A stretch of DNA of 64,000 nt from a bacterium (GCA_030698885.1 JAUYLN010000019.1:1-64000), one strand, 5' to 3'. Positions 18,134 to 25,653 are shown, numbered from the stretch's first letter. Program-made: numbers and translations. The notes: generated from the sequence alone by a model not told the origin.

Positions 18134-18418
18134 ATGTTCGGAGTAGAAGACCGTGACAGTACATTAATTGTCCTCCTTGCAGGATTCGTGTTTGCTTCGT
18201 GGTATATTTTTATAATGGGCGGACATTATATTTTGAAGTCCGAAGCTCCGAGCGTTGCCATAGTATCCCAACAAGAGCAAAACACGGTAGAAGCCCAAAT
18301 AAAGTCTCTCAATTCTGTAAGTGATTCAGATACAACAACATCCATAGAACAAGAGCTAAACGCCACAGACCTGAGCGACCTGGATAAAGAGCTGACCGAT
18401 ATAGAAAATAGTCTCTAG
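18134..18418 (+). CDS. Small single-pass membrane protein of unknown function
   Basis: The 94-residue protein has one hydrophobic segment (about residues 11-30, LIVLLAGFVFASWYIFIMGG). An acidic Ser/Thr/Asp-rich C-terminus (about 50-94) is probably outside the membrane. No domain is recognised. It lies between a coiled-coil surface protein and uppP, on the same strand. The octad-repeat arm ends just before its ATG, so its ribosome-binding site may come from the repeat (no clear GGAG is seen). Confidence 0.55.
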   Translation: MFGVEDRDSTLIVLLAGFVFASWYIFIMGGHYILKSEAPSVAIVSQQEQNTVEAQIKSLNSVSDSDTTTSIEQELNATDLSDLDKELTDIENSL

Positions 18419-18437
18419 GCTTTCATGCCAACTGCGA

Positions 18438-18483
18438 AATTACAATGGGCATCTTTGCAATTGCAAAGATGCCCATTGTAATT
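18438..18483. repeat. Perfect 46-bp palindrome upstream of uppP
   Basis: Two 23-base halves are exact reverse complements with no spacer (centre between 18460 and 18461; inner part GCATCTTTGCAATTGCAAAG). It begins 20 bases after the stop of the 94-residue protein and ends ten bases before the uppP ATG. There is no following T-run, so a simple terminator is not obvious. It could form an RNA hairpin controlling uppP translation or be a recombination or arm-duplication product. Confidence 0.85.
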
Positions 18484-18492
18484 AGCCCTCTA

Positions 18493-19287
18493 ATGGAAAA
18501 TATCATTCTAGGAATAATACAAGGCATAACGGAATGGCTGCCGGTAAGCTCAAAAAGCGCCATTATTTTGATTGAGGAGAATATATTCAACCGTCCAAAC
18601 AGCATAAGCGAAATAATCCGGCTTGCTCTTTTTTTGCATTTAGGCACGTTCCTTGCAGCTCTAATTTACCTAAGAAAAGACGTGAGACATATTTTAGGCT
18701 CTATTTTCAACTATAAATCGTCCGATGCTGAAACTAAAAAGATAACAAAGTTTCTGATAATATCTACTCTGGTCAGCGGAATTATAGGTCTTGGCTTATT
18801 TAAAATATTATTAAATCTTGAAAGTATCTCCCCGGTTACCGGAAAAATAGCAACCCTGGTTATCGGCCTCTTACTTTTGGTAACGGCTGTCATTCAGTTA
18901 AGGGCAAAGAAAGGAGGCATCAGACAGGCAAGCGAGCTAACAAACAAAGACTCGGTCATACTTGGTATAGCCCAGGGGCTGGCTGCCATACCCGGTTTCT
19001 CCCGCTCAGGATTTACGGTATCGGCTTTGCTTTTGAGAAAATTTAATGATGATACGGCCCTTCGTTTGAGTTTTTTGATGAGTTTACCTGCGGTACTTGG
19101 CGGAAATATTGTCTTAAATTTAACTAATCTTTCATTATCAACCGGCAATCTGATATCCCTGCTGTTTTCTTTTGTTTTCGGCCTTCTTACTATTGACCTC
19201 CTGCTCAGATTTGCTAAAAAAGTAAACTTTGGCTATTTTGTATTATTCTTTGGTATAATAACCATAGCAACATCATTATTAATTTAA
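18493..19287 (+). CDS. uppP: Undecaprenyl-diphosphatase UppP (BacA family)
   Basis: The 264-residue integral membrane protein dephosphorylates undecaprenyl pyrophosphate, recycling the lipid carrier for peptidoglycan and surface glycans. Family hallmarks visible are GIIQGITEWLPVSSKSA (about residues 8-24, containing the catalytic Glu and the PVSS loop) and the second loop AAIPGFSRSGFTVSALL (about 169-185, with the catalytic Arg). About eight hydrophobic helices are seen. The ATG at 18493 gives the canonical N-terminus MENIILGIIQG; upstream in-frame codons would lie in the 46-bp palindrome. It is a functional partner for the envelope glycan genes at the left end. Confidence 0.95.
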   Translation: MENIILGIIQGITEWLPVSSKSAIILIEENIFNRPNSISEIIRLALFLHLGTFLAALIYLRKDVRHILGSIFNYKSSDAETKKITKFLIISTLVSGIIGLGLFKILLNLESISPVTGKIATLVIGLLLLVTAVIQLRAKKGGIRQASELTNKDSVILGIAQGLAAIPGFSRSGFTVSALLLRKFNDDTALRLSFLMSLPAVLGGNIVLNLTNLSLSTGNLISLLFSFVFGLLTIDLLLRFAKKVNFGYFVLFFGIITIATSLLI

Positions 19288-19376
19288 ACATTTAAGCATA
19301 CGAGCATACAAACAAATAAATACATGGCGCGGCTTTGTATTTAAATGTTTAGATGTTTAGATGATTAAATGATTCA
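19286..19376. repeat. Element B: octad-repeat inverted element, deletion derivative
   Basis: Left units AAACATTT, AAGCATAC, GAGCATAC, AAACAAAT and AAATACAT run from inside the uppP stop region. Right units ATGTTTAG, ATGTTTAG, ATGATTAA and ATGATTCA (19345-19376) end two bases before the SIMPL gene ATG. Unit sequences match those of element A. The loop retains only a short ATGGCGCGG segment instead of the four-helix ORF, so this looks like a collapsed copy. Confidence 0.7.
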
Positions 19377-19378
19377 TC

Positions 19379-20155
19379 ATGGATCCAAAAATAAAAAATT
19401 ATCTCGGTTGGACTGTTATGTTTGTCGCCTTAGTATTTGCCCTTTCGTTCATGCGCTGGGTAGGCTCTTACTCCAAGTCTATTGACCCTTCTTCTATCAG
19501 GAGCTTTTCGGTTAACGCCGAAGGCAAGGCCGTTTCAATACCGGATATCGCTCAGTTCACATTCAGTGTAATAAATGAAGGCGGTTTAAACATCGGCACT
19601 CTTCAAAAATCAAACACCGAAAAAGCCAACGCGATAATTGACTACCTGAAATCAGAGGGAGTAAAAAGGGAGGACATAAGAACCCGGGACTATAGCGTTC
19701 AGCCCAGGTATCAGTATTACTCATGCCCTCGCGACGGCGGGCCTTGTCCGCCATCCCAAATCGTCGGTTATACTGTCAGTCAAACTGTCTCTGTTAAAAT
19801 TAGAAATTTTGAAAAAGCGGGAGACGTCTTAGCCGGTACGGTACAGAAGGGCGCAAACTCTGTGTCCCAACTTTCTTTCACGATTGACGACCCGACTGAA
19901 GTTGAGAACCAGGCCAGAGAGGAGGCTATGGAAAAGGCCCGCAACCAAGCCGAAGCGGTTGCCAAAGCCGGCGGCTTTAGGCTTGGCAAACTTTTATCAG
20001 TCAACGAGGGCAGTAATCTATACAAAGGATCCGTTGAGAGGTTTGATGCAAGTGCAGGAGGCTATGGCAGTAGCGAAGCATTGCCGGCACTAAGCATAGA
20101 GCCCGGTTCTCAAGAGATTACTGTTAATATAACGTTGCGGTATGAAATAGAATAA
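19379..20155 (+). CDS. SIMPL domain (DUF541) protein
   Basis: The 258-residue protein has one N-terminal transmembrane segment (about residues 11-28) and an exported SIMPL/DUF541 domain. Characteristic features are SVNAEGKAVSIPDIAQFTF (about 42-60), an NTEKANAIIDYLKSEGVK helix, EDIRTRDYSVQPRYQY (about 100-115) and VGYTVSQTVSVKIR. The family is periplasmic or extracytoplasmic, oligomeric and of uncertain function, sometimes tied to oxidative stress. The start follows directly after the right arm of octad element B. Confidence 0.9.
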   Translation: MDPKIKNYLGWTVMFVALVFALSFMRWVGSYSKSIDPSSIRSFSVNAEGKAVSIPDIAQFTFSVINEGGLNIGTLQKSNTEKANAIIDYLKSEGVKREDIRTRDYSVQPRYQYYSCPRDGGPCPPSQIVGYTVSQTVSVKIRNFEKAGDVLAGTVQKGANSVSQLSFTIDDPTEVENQAREEAMEKARNQAEAVAKAGGFRLGKLLSVNEGSNLYKGSVERFDASAGGYGSSEALPALSIEPGSQEITVNITLRYEIE

Positions 20156-20162
20156 GTCATAC

Positions 20163-20290
20163 AAACATCTAAACATACAAGCATGCGAACATGGAGCATA
20201 ATAATTACATCCGTAAACTAAGAGTAGAAATAACTGAAGAAACGTGTGTCGTGTTCAAATGCTTAAATGTTTATATGCTTAAACGCTTAA
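20163..20290. mobile_element. Element C: decayed copy of the octad element
   Basis: Left units AAACATCT, AAACATAC, AAGCATGC, GAACATGG (20163-20194) and right units ATGCTTAA, ATGTTTAT, ATGCTTAA, ACGCTTAA (20259-20290) share period and sequence with element A. The right arm ends exactly at the ATG of the next gene (20291), in register with the 8-bp unit. Between the arms is the remnant start of a four-helix-bundle ORF. The copy is 128 bp compared with 341 bp for element A. Confidence 0.7.
20191..20258 (+). pseudogene. Remnant of a four-helix-bundle ORF
   Basis: The ATG at 20191 begins MEHNNYIRKLRVEITEE, closely matching MEHDNYLNKLREKMDD of the ORF in element A and with the same position relative to the left repeat arm. 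After about 17 codons similarity stops and the right repeat arm follows. The rest of the gene has been deleted. Confidence 0.65.
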
Positions 20291-20728
20291 ATGAGAATAA
20301 CAAGCATGGTTTTTGAAAACGAAGAGCATATCCCTTCTACTTACTCTTGCGACGGGGCTAATTTAAATCCGCCCCTTGTATTTATTGATGTGCCAAAAAC
20401 CGCCCAAAGCTTGGCTTTGATTATGTACGACCCGGATGCCCTGGCTGGAAGCTGGACCCATTGGACAGTGTGGAATATAAAACCGGAAACAAAAGAAATT
20501 ATGGAAAATTCAGTACCGCAAGGAGCGGTAGAGGGCATTACTAATTTTGGCAAAACCGGCTATGGGGGCCCATGTCCGCCAGAAGGCCGCCACAGATATA
20601 TTTTTAGACTTTACGCTCTAGACCAAATGCTCAATCTTTCACCTTCAACAGATAGGATGGCGCTTGAGAATGCCATGAAAGGGCACGTATTGGAGTGGAA
20701 TGAGTTAACCGGCATTTACGAACGATAA
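20291..20728 (+). CDS. YbhB/YbcL family phosphatidylethanolamine-binding (Raf kinase inhibitor-like) protein
   Basis: The 145-residue length is normal for bacterial PEBP-like proteins. Conserved features are STYSCDGANLNPPL (about 18-31), MYDPDALAGSWTHWTVWNI (about 46-64, the anion-pocket DPDAP/HW motifs), GKTGYGGPCPPEGRHRY (about 89-105) and a final LTGIYER. The biochemical role is unknown; the family binds small anions or phospholipid headgroups. The start codon is the next base after the repeat arm of element C. Confidence 0.93.
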   Translation: MRITSMVFENEEHIPSTYSCDGANLNPPLVFIDVPKTAQSLALIMYDPDALAGSWTHWTVWNIKPETKEIMENSVPQGAVEGITNFGKTGYGGPCPPEGRHRYIFRLYALDQMLNLSPSTDRMALENAMKGHVLEWNELTGIYER

Positions 20729-20788
20729 CAGGACTTACACGCTTGGGCTTTAAAGAGCCCAAAAGCCGGCAAGCCCTAGATAAATCAA

Positions 20789-21130
20789 ATGAACTTTAAT
20801 GAGTACCAAAAACTAACGGCAAAAACGGCAATTTATTCAAAAAAGGATAAAAACTTTAATTACCCTGTGAGTTATCCTGTTCTTGGTCTGGTAAGTGAGG
20901 CCGGGGAAATAGCCGGGAAAATTAAAAAAATATACCGCGACGGGGCCGGTAAAATAACAAAAGAACAAAAAACCGAGCTGGCCAAAGAGCTCGGTGATGT
21001 TTTGTGGTATGTATCCCAATTATCATCAGAATTGAGGCTGTCTCTTCATGATATTGCTTCAGAAAATATCGCCAAGCTTAAGTCGCGTAAAAAGCGTGGA
21101 ACCATCATCGGCAATGGCGACAACAGATAA
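20789..21130 (+). CDS. MazG-like nucleoside triphosphate pyrophosphohydrolase
   Basis: The 113-residue all-alpha protein has the MazG-like signature: GLVSEAGEIAGKIKKIYRDG (about 31-50, EAGE metal ligands), then ELAKELGDVLWYVSQL (about 63-78, the second E-x-x-D pair). This family hydrolyses NTPs or dNTPs to the monophosphate and pyrophosphate, as house-cleaning enzymes. It is followed four bases later by a DUF5654 gene, so the two form an operon. A weak hairpin (TTGGGCT/AGCCCAA, 20743-20762) lies upstream. Confidence 0.88.
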   Translation: MNFNEYQKLTAKTAIYSKKDKNFNYPVSYPVLGLVSEAGEIAGKIKKIYRDGAGKITKEQKTELAKELGDVLWYVSQLSSELRLSLHDIASENIAKLKSRKKRGTIIGNGDNR

Positions 21131-21133
21131 AAA

Positions 21134-21361
21134 ATGCATAAAGAACTAAAAAATAAAATAGTAGTCTACATCACCACGTCCTTGGGCCTCGTAGCCGGTT
21201 TAGCCTGGAATGATGCCATTACTTCTTTCATTAATCATGTTTTTACTCTTGAAAAAAATACCGTCTTGGCTAAATTTGTTTATGCCGTCATCATAACACT
21301 CGTAGTCGTTTTTCTGGCCACATATATCAGCAAAATGATAAGTGGCGACGATAAAAAATAG
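21134..21361 (+). CDS. DUF5654 family small membrane protein
   Basis: The 75-residue protein has two hydrophobic helices (about 11-35 and 45-66). The pattern TSLGLVAGLAWNDAI (about 15-29) is characteristic of the DUF5654 family common in CPR bacteria and archaea. Function unknown. The ATG lies three bases after the stop of the MazG-like gene, so translation is probably coupled. Confidence 0.8.
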   Translation: MHKELKNKIVVYITTSLGLVAGLAWNDAITSFINHVFTLEKNTVLAKFVYAVIITLVVVFLATYISKMISGDDKK

Positions 21362-21423
21362 TCCCTGCATTATCTTGCGGGACTTAAAATATTATCACTA
21401 TAATATTTTCGCTTTTAAATCTA

Positions 21424-21633
21424 CTAAGTAGACTTATGCTCTGTGTGGCACCTAGCTAAATGGGTATCCTTTAGCCCTCTTTTTATTCTTCTGCCGCAGC
21501 TCCCTGGGCAAGAAGTACAGCATGCTATCATGCACCTTCTTAAAGCTCCCGGCTTATGGCAAGGACAACTGCAGACATGAGCGCAGCGCATAAGGGTGAG
21601 CCTGCAAAAGCTTTGCTTATTTTTGGCTGTCAT
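21424..21633 (-). CDS. Cys/His-rich mini-protein B (putative zinc-binding)
   Basis: The 69-residue protein starts at 21633, where ATGA overlaps the stop of the preceding gene. It contains CSCPCHKPG, then MIACCTSCPGSC and THLARCHTEH. The spacing matches the paralogous upstream gene (CC-x(2,3)-C...HLA-x-CH), so both probably fold around Zn ions. No known family is recognised. The arrangement suggests a tandem duplication following the P-loop kinase gene. Confidence 0.5.
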   Translation of the reverse strand: MTAKNKQSFCRLTLMRCAHVCSCPCHKPGALRRCMIACCTSCPGSCGRRIKRGLKDTHLARCHTEHKST

Positions 21634-21863
21634 ATTTTTACGGCCCTTCCGGAAATATTGCTCAAACATGTCAGCCTCTTTTTTGCTTCCGGGTCATCGT
21701 GGCACTCTGCCAAATGTTTATCCATCATGTCTCTCTTTATGTAATTAAGGCACTCAATACAAACTCCATCACAGCAGGCAACAATATGTATCCTGATAAA
21801 TTCATTGTGGTCTTCTTCACATTCATGTGGGCAGGCTGGTGGCTTAGTTTCGTAATCAAACAT
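21630..21863 (-). CDS. Cys/His-rich mini-protein A (putative zinc-binding)
   Basis: The 77-residue protein contains CPHECEEDHNE (about 11-21), VACCDGVCIECLNYI (about 28-42) and KHLAECHDDPE (about 49-59). Eight Cys plus several His are consistent with one or two Zn sites, a zinc-finger-like fold. Its start overlaps the end of the P-loop kinase gene by eight bases and its stop overlaps the start of the sister gene, so the three genes form a coupled reverse-strand operon. Function unknown. Confidence 0.6.
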   Translation of the reverse strand: MFDYETKPPACPHECEEDHNEFIRIHIVACCDGVCIECLNYIKRDMMDKHLAECHDDPEAKKRLTCLSNISGRAVKI

Positions 21864-22593
21864 TTTGCCTTCTCCTTTCTGTTGCCTTTTTTTCTAGAGC
21901 ATCAAGCGTCATTGAAGCGACATACTCCACCATCTCTTTCTCGTTCATCTTTGCTGTATCTATTAAGCGCAACTGTTTATACCTGGGCGACAATTCTTCG
22001 TAGGCTCTTTTATACCTGTCTGCTAATTTTTTGACGGTTTCGGGATTTGTCGTTTCACCGAGCTTATCGCTTAAGGCAATGCGCAACTCGCGCCTCATAG
22101 TCTCCTCCACATCACATACCATAAAATAGACAGCATCCATATTATCTACCCAGAAATTCTGCAAAAAGAAATTCTGGTTGTATTTTTTATGCGATTCCGG
22201 AATATGGCCCTTATCATGCCAATACATCATCCAGGCGTATGTATCAAAAATGGATCTGTCAAAAATAACCAGGTCATATTTGTGGCTATTACTCAAGTCT
22301 ATCAGCATTTCAAGAGCATAGAGGCCGGTCCTGATGTTATACAACGGCGTACTTCGGCTCACGTGCCTTATAACTTCAGCGCCTTCTTGGGGCCGATAGA
22401 CTCTGAACCCCATGCGCCTGAAAAACTTATCCAGTTCGGTAATGGTTGTGGTCTTGCCCGAAGCCGGTGAGCCTGTAATTTCAATAAAAAATGGCCTAGG
22501 CAAAAAATTTTGGTCATATCTTATATCACTCTTGAGATATTTCAGAATATTTTTGGCTTTTTTTTCAAATCTGTTTTGCTTTGCCTGAGACAT
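21856..22593 (-). CDS. P-loop kinase/NTPase (AAA_28 or thymidylate-kinase-like)
   Basis: The 245-residue protein has a Walker A motif GSPASGKTTT (about residues 41-50), a DRSIFDTYAWM motif (about 117-127) as in deoxynucleoside or thymidylate kinase-like proteins, and a lid-like Arg-rich region (MRRELRIALSDKLGE). It probably phosphorylates a small substrate, but which one cannot be told. GAGG stands nine bases before the ATG. It is the first gene of a three-gene reverse operon with two Cys/His-rich mini-proteins and is divergent from a HAD phosphatase. Confidence 0.75.
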   Translation of the reverse strand: MSQAKQNRFEKKAKNILKYLKSDIRYDQNFLPRPFFIEITGSPASGKTTTITELDKFFRRMGFRVYRPQEGAEVIRHVSRSTPLYNIRTGLYALEMLIDLSNSHKYDLVIFDRSIFDTYAWMMYWHDKGHIPESHKKYNQNFFLQNFWVDNMDAVYFMVCDVEETMRRELRIALSDKLGETTNPETVKKLADRYKRAYEELSPRYKQLRLIDTAKMNEKEMVEYVASMTLDALEKKATERRRQNV

Positions 22594-22675
22594 GCATACC
22601 TCATTGTTAAGTAACTGATTTTAATTTATGATAACAGGGTAGCCGGCTAAACTAAAACTTGCTAATTTTATTTAT

Positions 22676-23257
22676 ATGACGCATAGGAAAAATACATCTG
22701 TCCTGGGGTTTGACCTTGATGGCGTCATCTTGGACCATACCAAAAACAAGGTGCGGTTAGCTTCAAAACTGGGAATAAAAATAAGTGCCGACAAAACACC
22801 TTCGGAGATAATAAAAAAGCACCTGCCCGACAAAATTTACCATAATTTTCAAGAAATCTTATATGACGACCCTGTAATCTCGCGCAGTTCGCCGGTCATG
22901 CCGGGGCTGAAAAATACGCTGGCCAAGATTAAAGCTTCGGGTCTTAATTTTTTTCTTATTTCCAGAAGAAGAAATCCGGACAAAACTGTTAATCTGATGA
23001 AGTATCATAAAATTTGGCCTGAATATTTTAATGAAAAAAACACCTTCTTTGTAGATAATAAGGAAGACAAAGATATTCGGGCCAAAAAGCTAGGAATAAC
23101 CCATTATATTGACGACGAAATTACGGTTTTAAATTTACTAGTATCAGTTCAGAATAAATTCCTTTTTGATAATTTAAATGTTTTTAAAAATTCCGAAAAT
23201 TATACCCGAATCAGATCATGGGCTGAATTTAATAAAATATTGAATAAATTAACTTAA
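22676..23257 (+). CDS. HAD-superfamily hydrolase
   Basis: The 193-residue protein begins with the HAD motif I FDLDGVILDH (about 12-21, nucleophile Asp14 and Asp16 pair). It has a motif II-like FFLISRRRNPDK (about 83-94) and a late acidic motif THYIDDEITVLN (about 140-151). The C1-type cap is the helical region at 20-70. A phosphatase acting on a small phosphorylated metabolite is likely; the substrate is unknown. Divergent from the P-loop kinase across an 82-bp spacer, so a functional pair is possible. Confidence 0.8.
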   Translation: MTHRKNTSVLGFDLDGVILDHTKNKVRLASKLGIKISADKTPSEIIKKHLPDKIYHNFQEILYDDPVISRSSPVMPGLKNTLAKIKASGLNFFLISRRRNPDKTVNLMKYHKIWPEYFNEKNTFFVDNKEDKDIRAKKLGITHYIDDEITVLNLLVSVQNKFLFDNLNVFKNSENYTRIRSWAEFNKILNKLT

Positions 23258-23282
23258 ATCTGTTGCTTAATAATCTTTCTAC

Positions 23283-23339
23283 TGTCCCATATTTGCTATG
23301 CAAATATCGAGGGTCCTCGATGCCCTTGGCATCGGGACA
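23283..23339. repeat. Interspersed cloverleaf-like palindromic repeat
   Basis: An outer stem TGTCCC/GGGACA (23283-23288 and 23334-23339) encloses three small perfect hairpins in succession: ATATTTGC/GCAAATAT, CGAGG/CCTCG and GATGCC/GGCATC. Similar CCTCGATGCC...GGCATCGGGA words are known as dispersed repeats in metagenomic genomes (recollection). It lies between the HAD gene and the sugar-dehydrogenase-like gene. Confidence 0.65.
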
Positions 23340-23383
23340 AATCTCAAATTTTGGCCATAAGATTGCTGAGCAACAAATCTAAC

Positions 23384-25255
23384 ATGCCTATACACCGTAA
23401 AATTTATTTTTGGATTATAGTCGTCACTTTTTCCGGAGCTGCCGCATGGTCCGGTATTTATGCCTGGAAAAATCTGCGCGGAATAGGCCCGGTAATTAAG
23501 GGTCCGCCGGAAGATATAACCAAGACCATCAATACAACCGGCATGCCGTTGAGCATGCCGCCCGGTTTTTCCATTGAAATATTCGCCAAAGATTTGCCGG
23601 GAGCCCGCGTTATGGCCTTTGATGGCTTCGGCAATATGTGGGTCAGCCAGACAAAGCAAGGCATTGTGAGCTTGCTTGAAGTTCAGGACGGTAAAGTTGC
23701 ACGACAAAATGCAGTTTTAAGAAATCTCAAAAACCCGCATGGCCTGGCTTTTGATCCCCAAAATGAATTTGCTTTATACATCGCCGAAGAAGATAAGATA
23801 TCCCGTCTGCCAACTTACTCCGACGGAGGACCGGAAAAAATAATTGACCTGTCCGAAGGAGGCGGACACTACACCAGAACAATAGGTTTCGGGCCTGAAG
23901 ATGGACGGCTTTATGTTTCCATCGGGTCCTCCTGTAATGTCTGCCATGAGAACGACCCAAGAAGAGCCACAATATATTCAATGAATTCTAACGGCAGTGA
24001 TTTTAAACTGCACGCCAGGGGACTCCGCAATTCTGTTTTCTTTGACTGGAGCTATATTGATGGGCGAATGTGGGCGACTGAAATGGGCAGAGATAGCCTT
24101 GGCGACGACATCCCACCGGATGAAATTAATATAATCCACGACCCTTCGACAAACTCAGGGCAAGCGGGAAATTATGGCTGGCCGACATGTTACGGCAAGA
24201 ATATTCATGATACTAATTTTGATAAGTTTGATAAAAATACTTATTACGAAATCCCTTGCCGAGAACCGACTGAAATTCCATCCTACATAGACCTCCAGGC
24301 CCACTCCGCTCCGCTCGGCTTAGCATTTATTCAGGAAGAAGGCTGGCCCGAAGAATATTGGCATGATTTATTTGTGGCATATCACGGTTCATGGAATCGC
24401 TCTGAACCGACCGGATATAAAATTGTGCGCGTAAAACTTGATGCCCAAGGAAATTACGAAGGTATTGAAGATTTTATAACCGGATGGCTCACAGACAAAG
24501 GCGCACTTGGCCGGCCCGTTGATATAATCACTCAATCGGGAGGCATTATGTATGTTTCCGATGACCACGCCGGTGTGATTTATAAAATAACCTACCGAAG
24601 CGACTGGTCCGTCAGGAATTTCCAAGAATGTGCCGATGCCGGATATCTGATTATGGAATCCTATCCGCGCCAATGCCGTGAACCGGGAGGTAAAACTTTT
24701 AGTGAAGAAATTGGTAACGAATTAGAAAAACAAAACTTAATTCGCATTGATTCGCCTCGTCCAAATTCAATAATTAAAAGCCCGCTGACCATCACCGGTG
24801 AGGCCAGGGGAACCTGGTATTTTGAAGCGTCTTTTCCGGTTGAACTGCTGGATGAAAATGGCAATCGCATTGCAATTCATTATGCCCAGGCACAAGACGA
24901 ATGGATGACTGAAGACTTTGTGCCGTTTGAGTCTATATTAAATTTCTCCGGACCTTCGGCAGGCAGCAAAGGAACTCTGATACTTCATAAAGATAATCCC
25001 TCCGGCCTGCCCGAGCATGATGACCAGTTAAGAATTCCCGTCATTTTTGGCCCCTCGACAAGCTCGGGGCAAGCAAAGAGCTGTATAATCACAGGATGCA
25101 GTAGCCAGGTATGCGCCGAAGAAGAAGTTATAACAACCTGCGAATACCGTGAAGAGTACGCCTGCTACCGAACCGCAAAATGCGAACGCCAGACCGATGG
25201 TCAATGTGGCTGGACAGAAACACAAGAGCTAACAAGCTGTCTTAATGCAAAATAA
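23384..25255 (+). CDS. Glucose/sorbosone dehydrogenase-like beta-propeller with Gmad2 and Cys-rich C-terminal domains
   Basis: The ATG at 23384 gives a 623-residue protein with an N-terminal membrane anchor (about 7-26). Residues about 45-410 form a GSDH/L-sorbosone dehydrogenase-type propeller (PPGFSIEIFAKDLPGARVMA, then HGLAFDP, then AYHGSWNRSEPTGYKIVRV). A short Cys motif follows (NFQECADAGYLIMESYPRQC), then a Gmad2 Ig-like domain (about 460-555, IRIDSPRPNSIIKSPLTITG) and a Cys-rich tail with about nine cysteines (about 570-620). The protein is extracytoplasmic. PQQ dependence is uncertain. It contains two in-frame copies of an interspersed repeat (PSTNSGQAG and PSTSSGQAK). Upstream TTG codons are possible starts but would lack the signal-anchor spacing. 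Confidence 0.85.
   Translation: MPIHRKIYFWIIVVTFSGAAAWSGIYAWKNLRGIGPVIKGPPEDITKTINTTGMPLSMPPGFSIEIFAKDLPGARVMAFDGFGNMWVSQTKQGIVSLLEVQDGKVARQNAVLRNLKNPHGLAFDPQNEFALYIAEEDKISRLPTYSDGGPEKIIDLSEGGGHYTRTIGFGPEDGRLYVSIGSSCNVCHENDPRRATIYSMNSNGSDFKLHARGLRNSVFFDWSYIDGRMWATEMGRDSLGDDIPPDEINIIHDPSTNSGQAGNYGWPTCYGKNIHDTNFDKFDKNTYYEIPCREPTEIPSYIDLQAHSAPLGLAFIQEEGWPEEYWHDLFVAYHGSWNRSEPTGYKIVRVKLDAQGNYEGIEDFITGWLTDKGALGRPVDIITQSGGIMYVSDDHAGVIYKITYRSDWSVRNFQECADAGYLIMESYPRQCREPGGKTFSEEIGNELEKQNLIRIDSPRPNSIIKSPLTITGEARGTWYFEASFPVELLDENGNRIAIHYAQAQDEWMTEDFVPFESILNFSGPSAGSKGTLILHKDNPSGLPEHDDQLRIPVIFGPSTSSGQAKSCIITGCSSQVCAEEEVITTCEYREEYACYRTAKCERQTDGQCGWTETQELTSCLNAK
24139..24166 (+). repeat. In-frame interspersed repeat, copy 1 (PSTNSGQA)
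   Basis: DNA of the form CCCTTCGACAAACTCAGGGC is inserted in the propeller and encodes DPSTNSGQAG, interrupting an otherwise conserved loop before NYGWPTCYG. A second copy lies in the same gene at 25050-25076. Sequences close to CCCTTCGACAAGCTCAGGGC are dispersed in many CPR and other genomes (recollection). Confidence 0.7.
25050..25076 (+). repeat. In-frame interspersed repeat, copy 2 (PSTSSGQA)
   Basis: CCCCTCGACAAGCTCGGGGC is read in the same frame as copy 1 and encodes GPSTSSGQAK, at the boundary between the Gmad2 domain and the Cys-rich tail. Its reuse of the same reading frame suggests that only tolerated insertions survive. Confidence 0.75.
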
Positions 25256-25263
25256 AATCTCCC

Positions 25264-25653
25264 TCATGGGGAGACTTTCTCGGGAATGCCCGAACTACAT
25301 ACGCTACCTTTTCGCTCTTCCTGTTTATAAATTGCATCTCTTAATTCATATGCCCTCAATACTTTTTCATGATAATCCGAAATATTAAGAGCTGAGTAAA
25401 AAATTTCAACCGCATAAGAACCGGAGGCAGGGGCAAGATAGTAGGACACGAGCATACTTGCCTCGTATACATATAAGCTAACGCGACCTTCGACGTATTC
25501 ACAGGAATATTCTCCACCGCCCTTATATTCCCAATGAAGTTCATCTTTAACAGTAGCTTCAATAAGGGCCCTGTTAAAAAACCCCGACAATATTAAAATA
25601 CCTTTATTGCTTTCGTTTCCAATTGTAAACTGATTAAGTGATGTGTGACTCAT
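25264..25653 (-). CDS. Hypothetical protein, 129 residues
   Basis: The ATG at 25653 is preceded by a strong Shine-Dalgarno AAGGAG with 6-base spacing, which supports a real gene. The protein has mixed alpha/beta character (ILILSGFFNRALIEATV; VSLYVYEASMLVSYYLAP) with no signal peptide or recognised domain. It is convergent with the sugar-dehydrogenase-like gene, with only eight bases between the stops. Function unknown. Confidence 0.6.
   Translation of the reverse strand: MSHTSLNQFTIGNESNKGILILSGFFNRALIEATVKDELHWEYKGGGEYSCEYVEGRVSLYVYEASMLVSYYLAPASGSYAVEIFYSALNISDYHEKVLRAYELRDAIYKQEERKGSVCSSGIPEKVSP

Noticed and set aside
18493-18510. Longer UppP start at 18445 within the palindrome
   Set aside because: The N-terminus MENIILGIIQG from 18493 is the family standard. 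The upstream codons only translate the palindrome.
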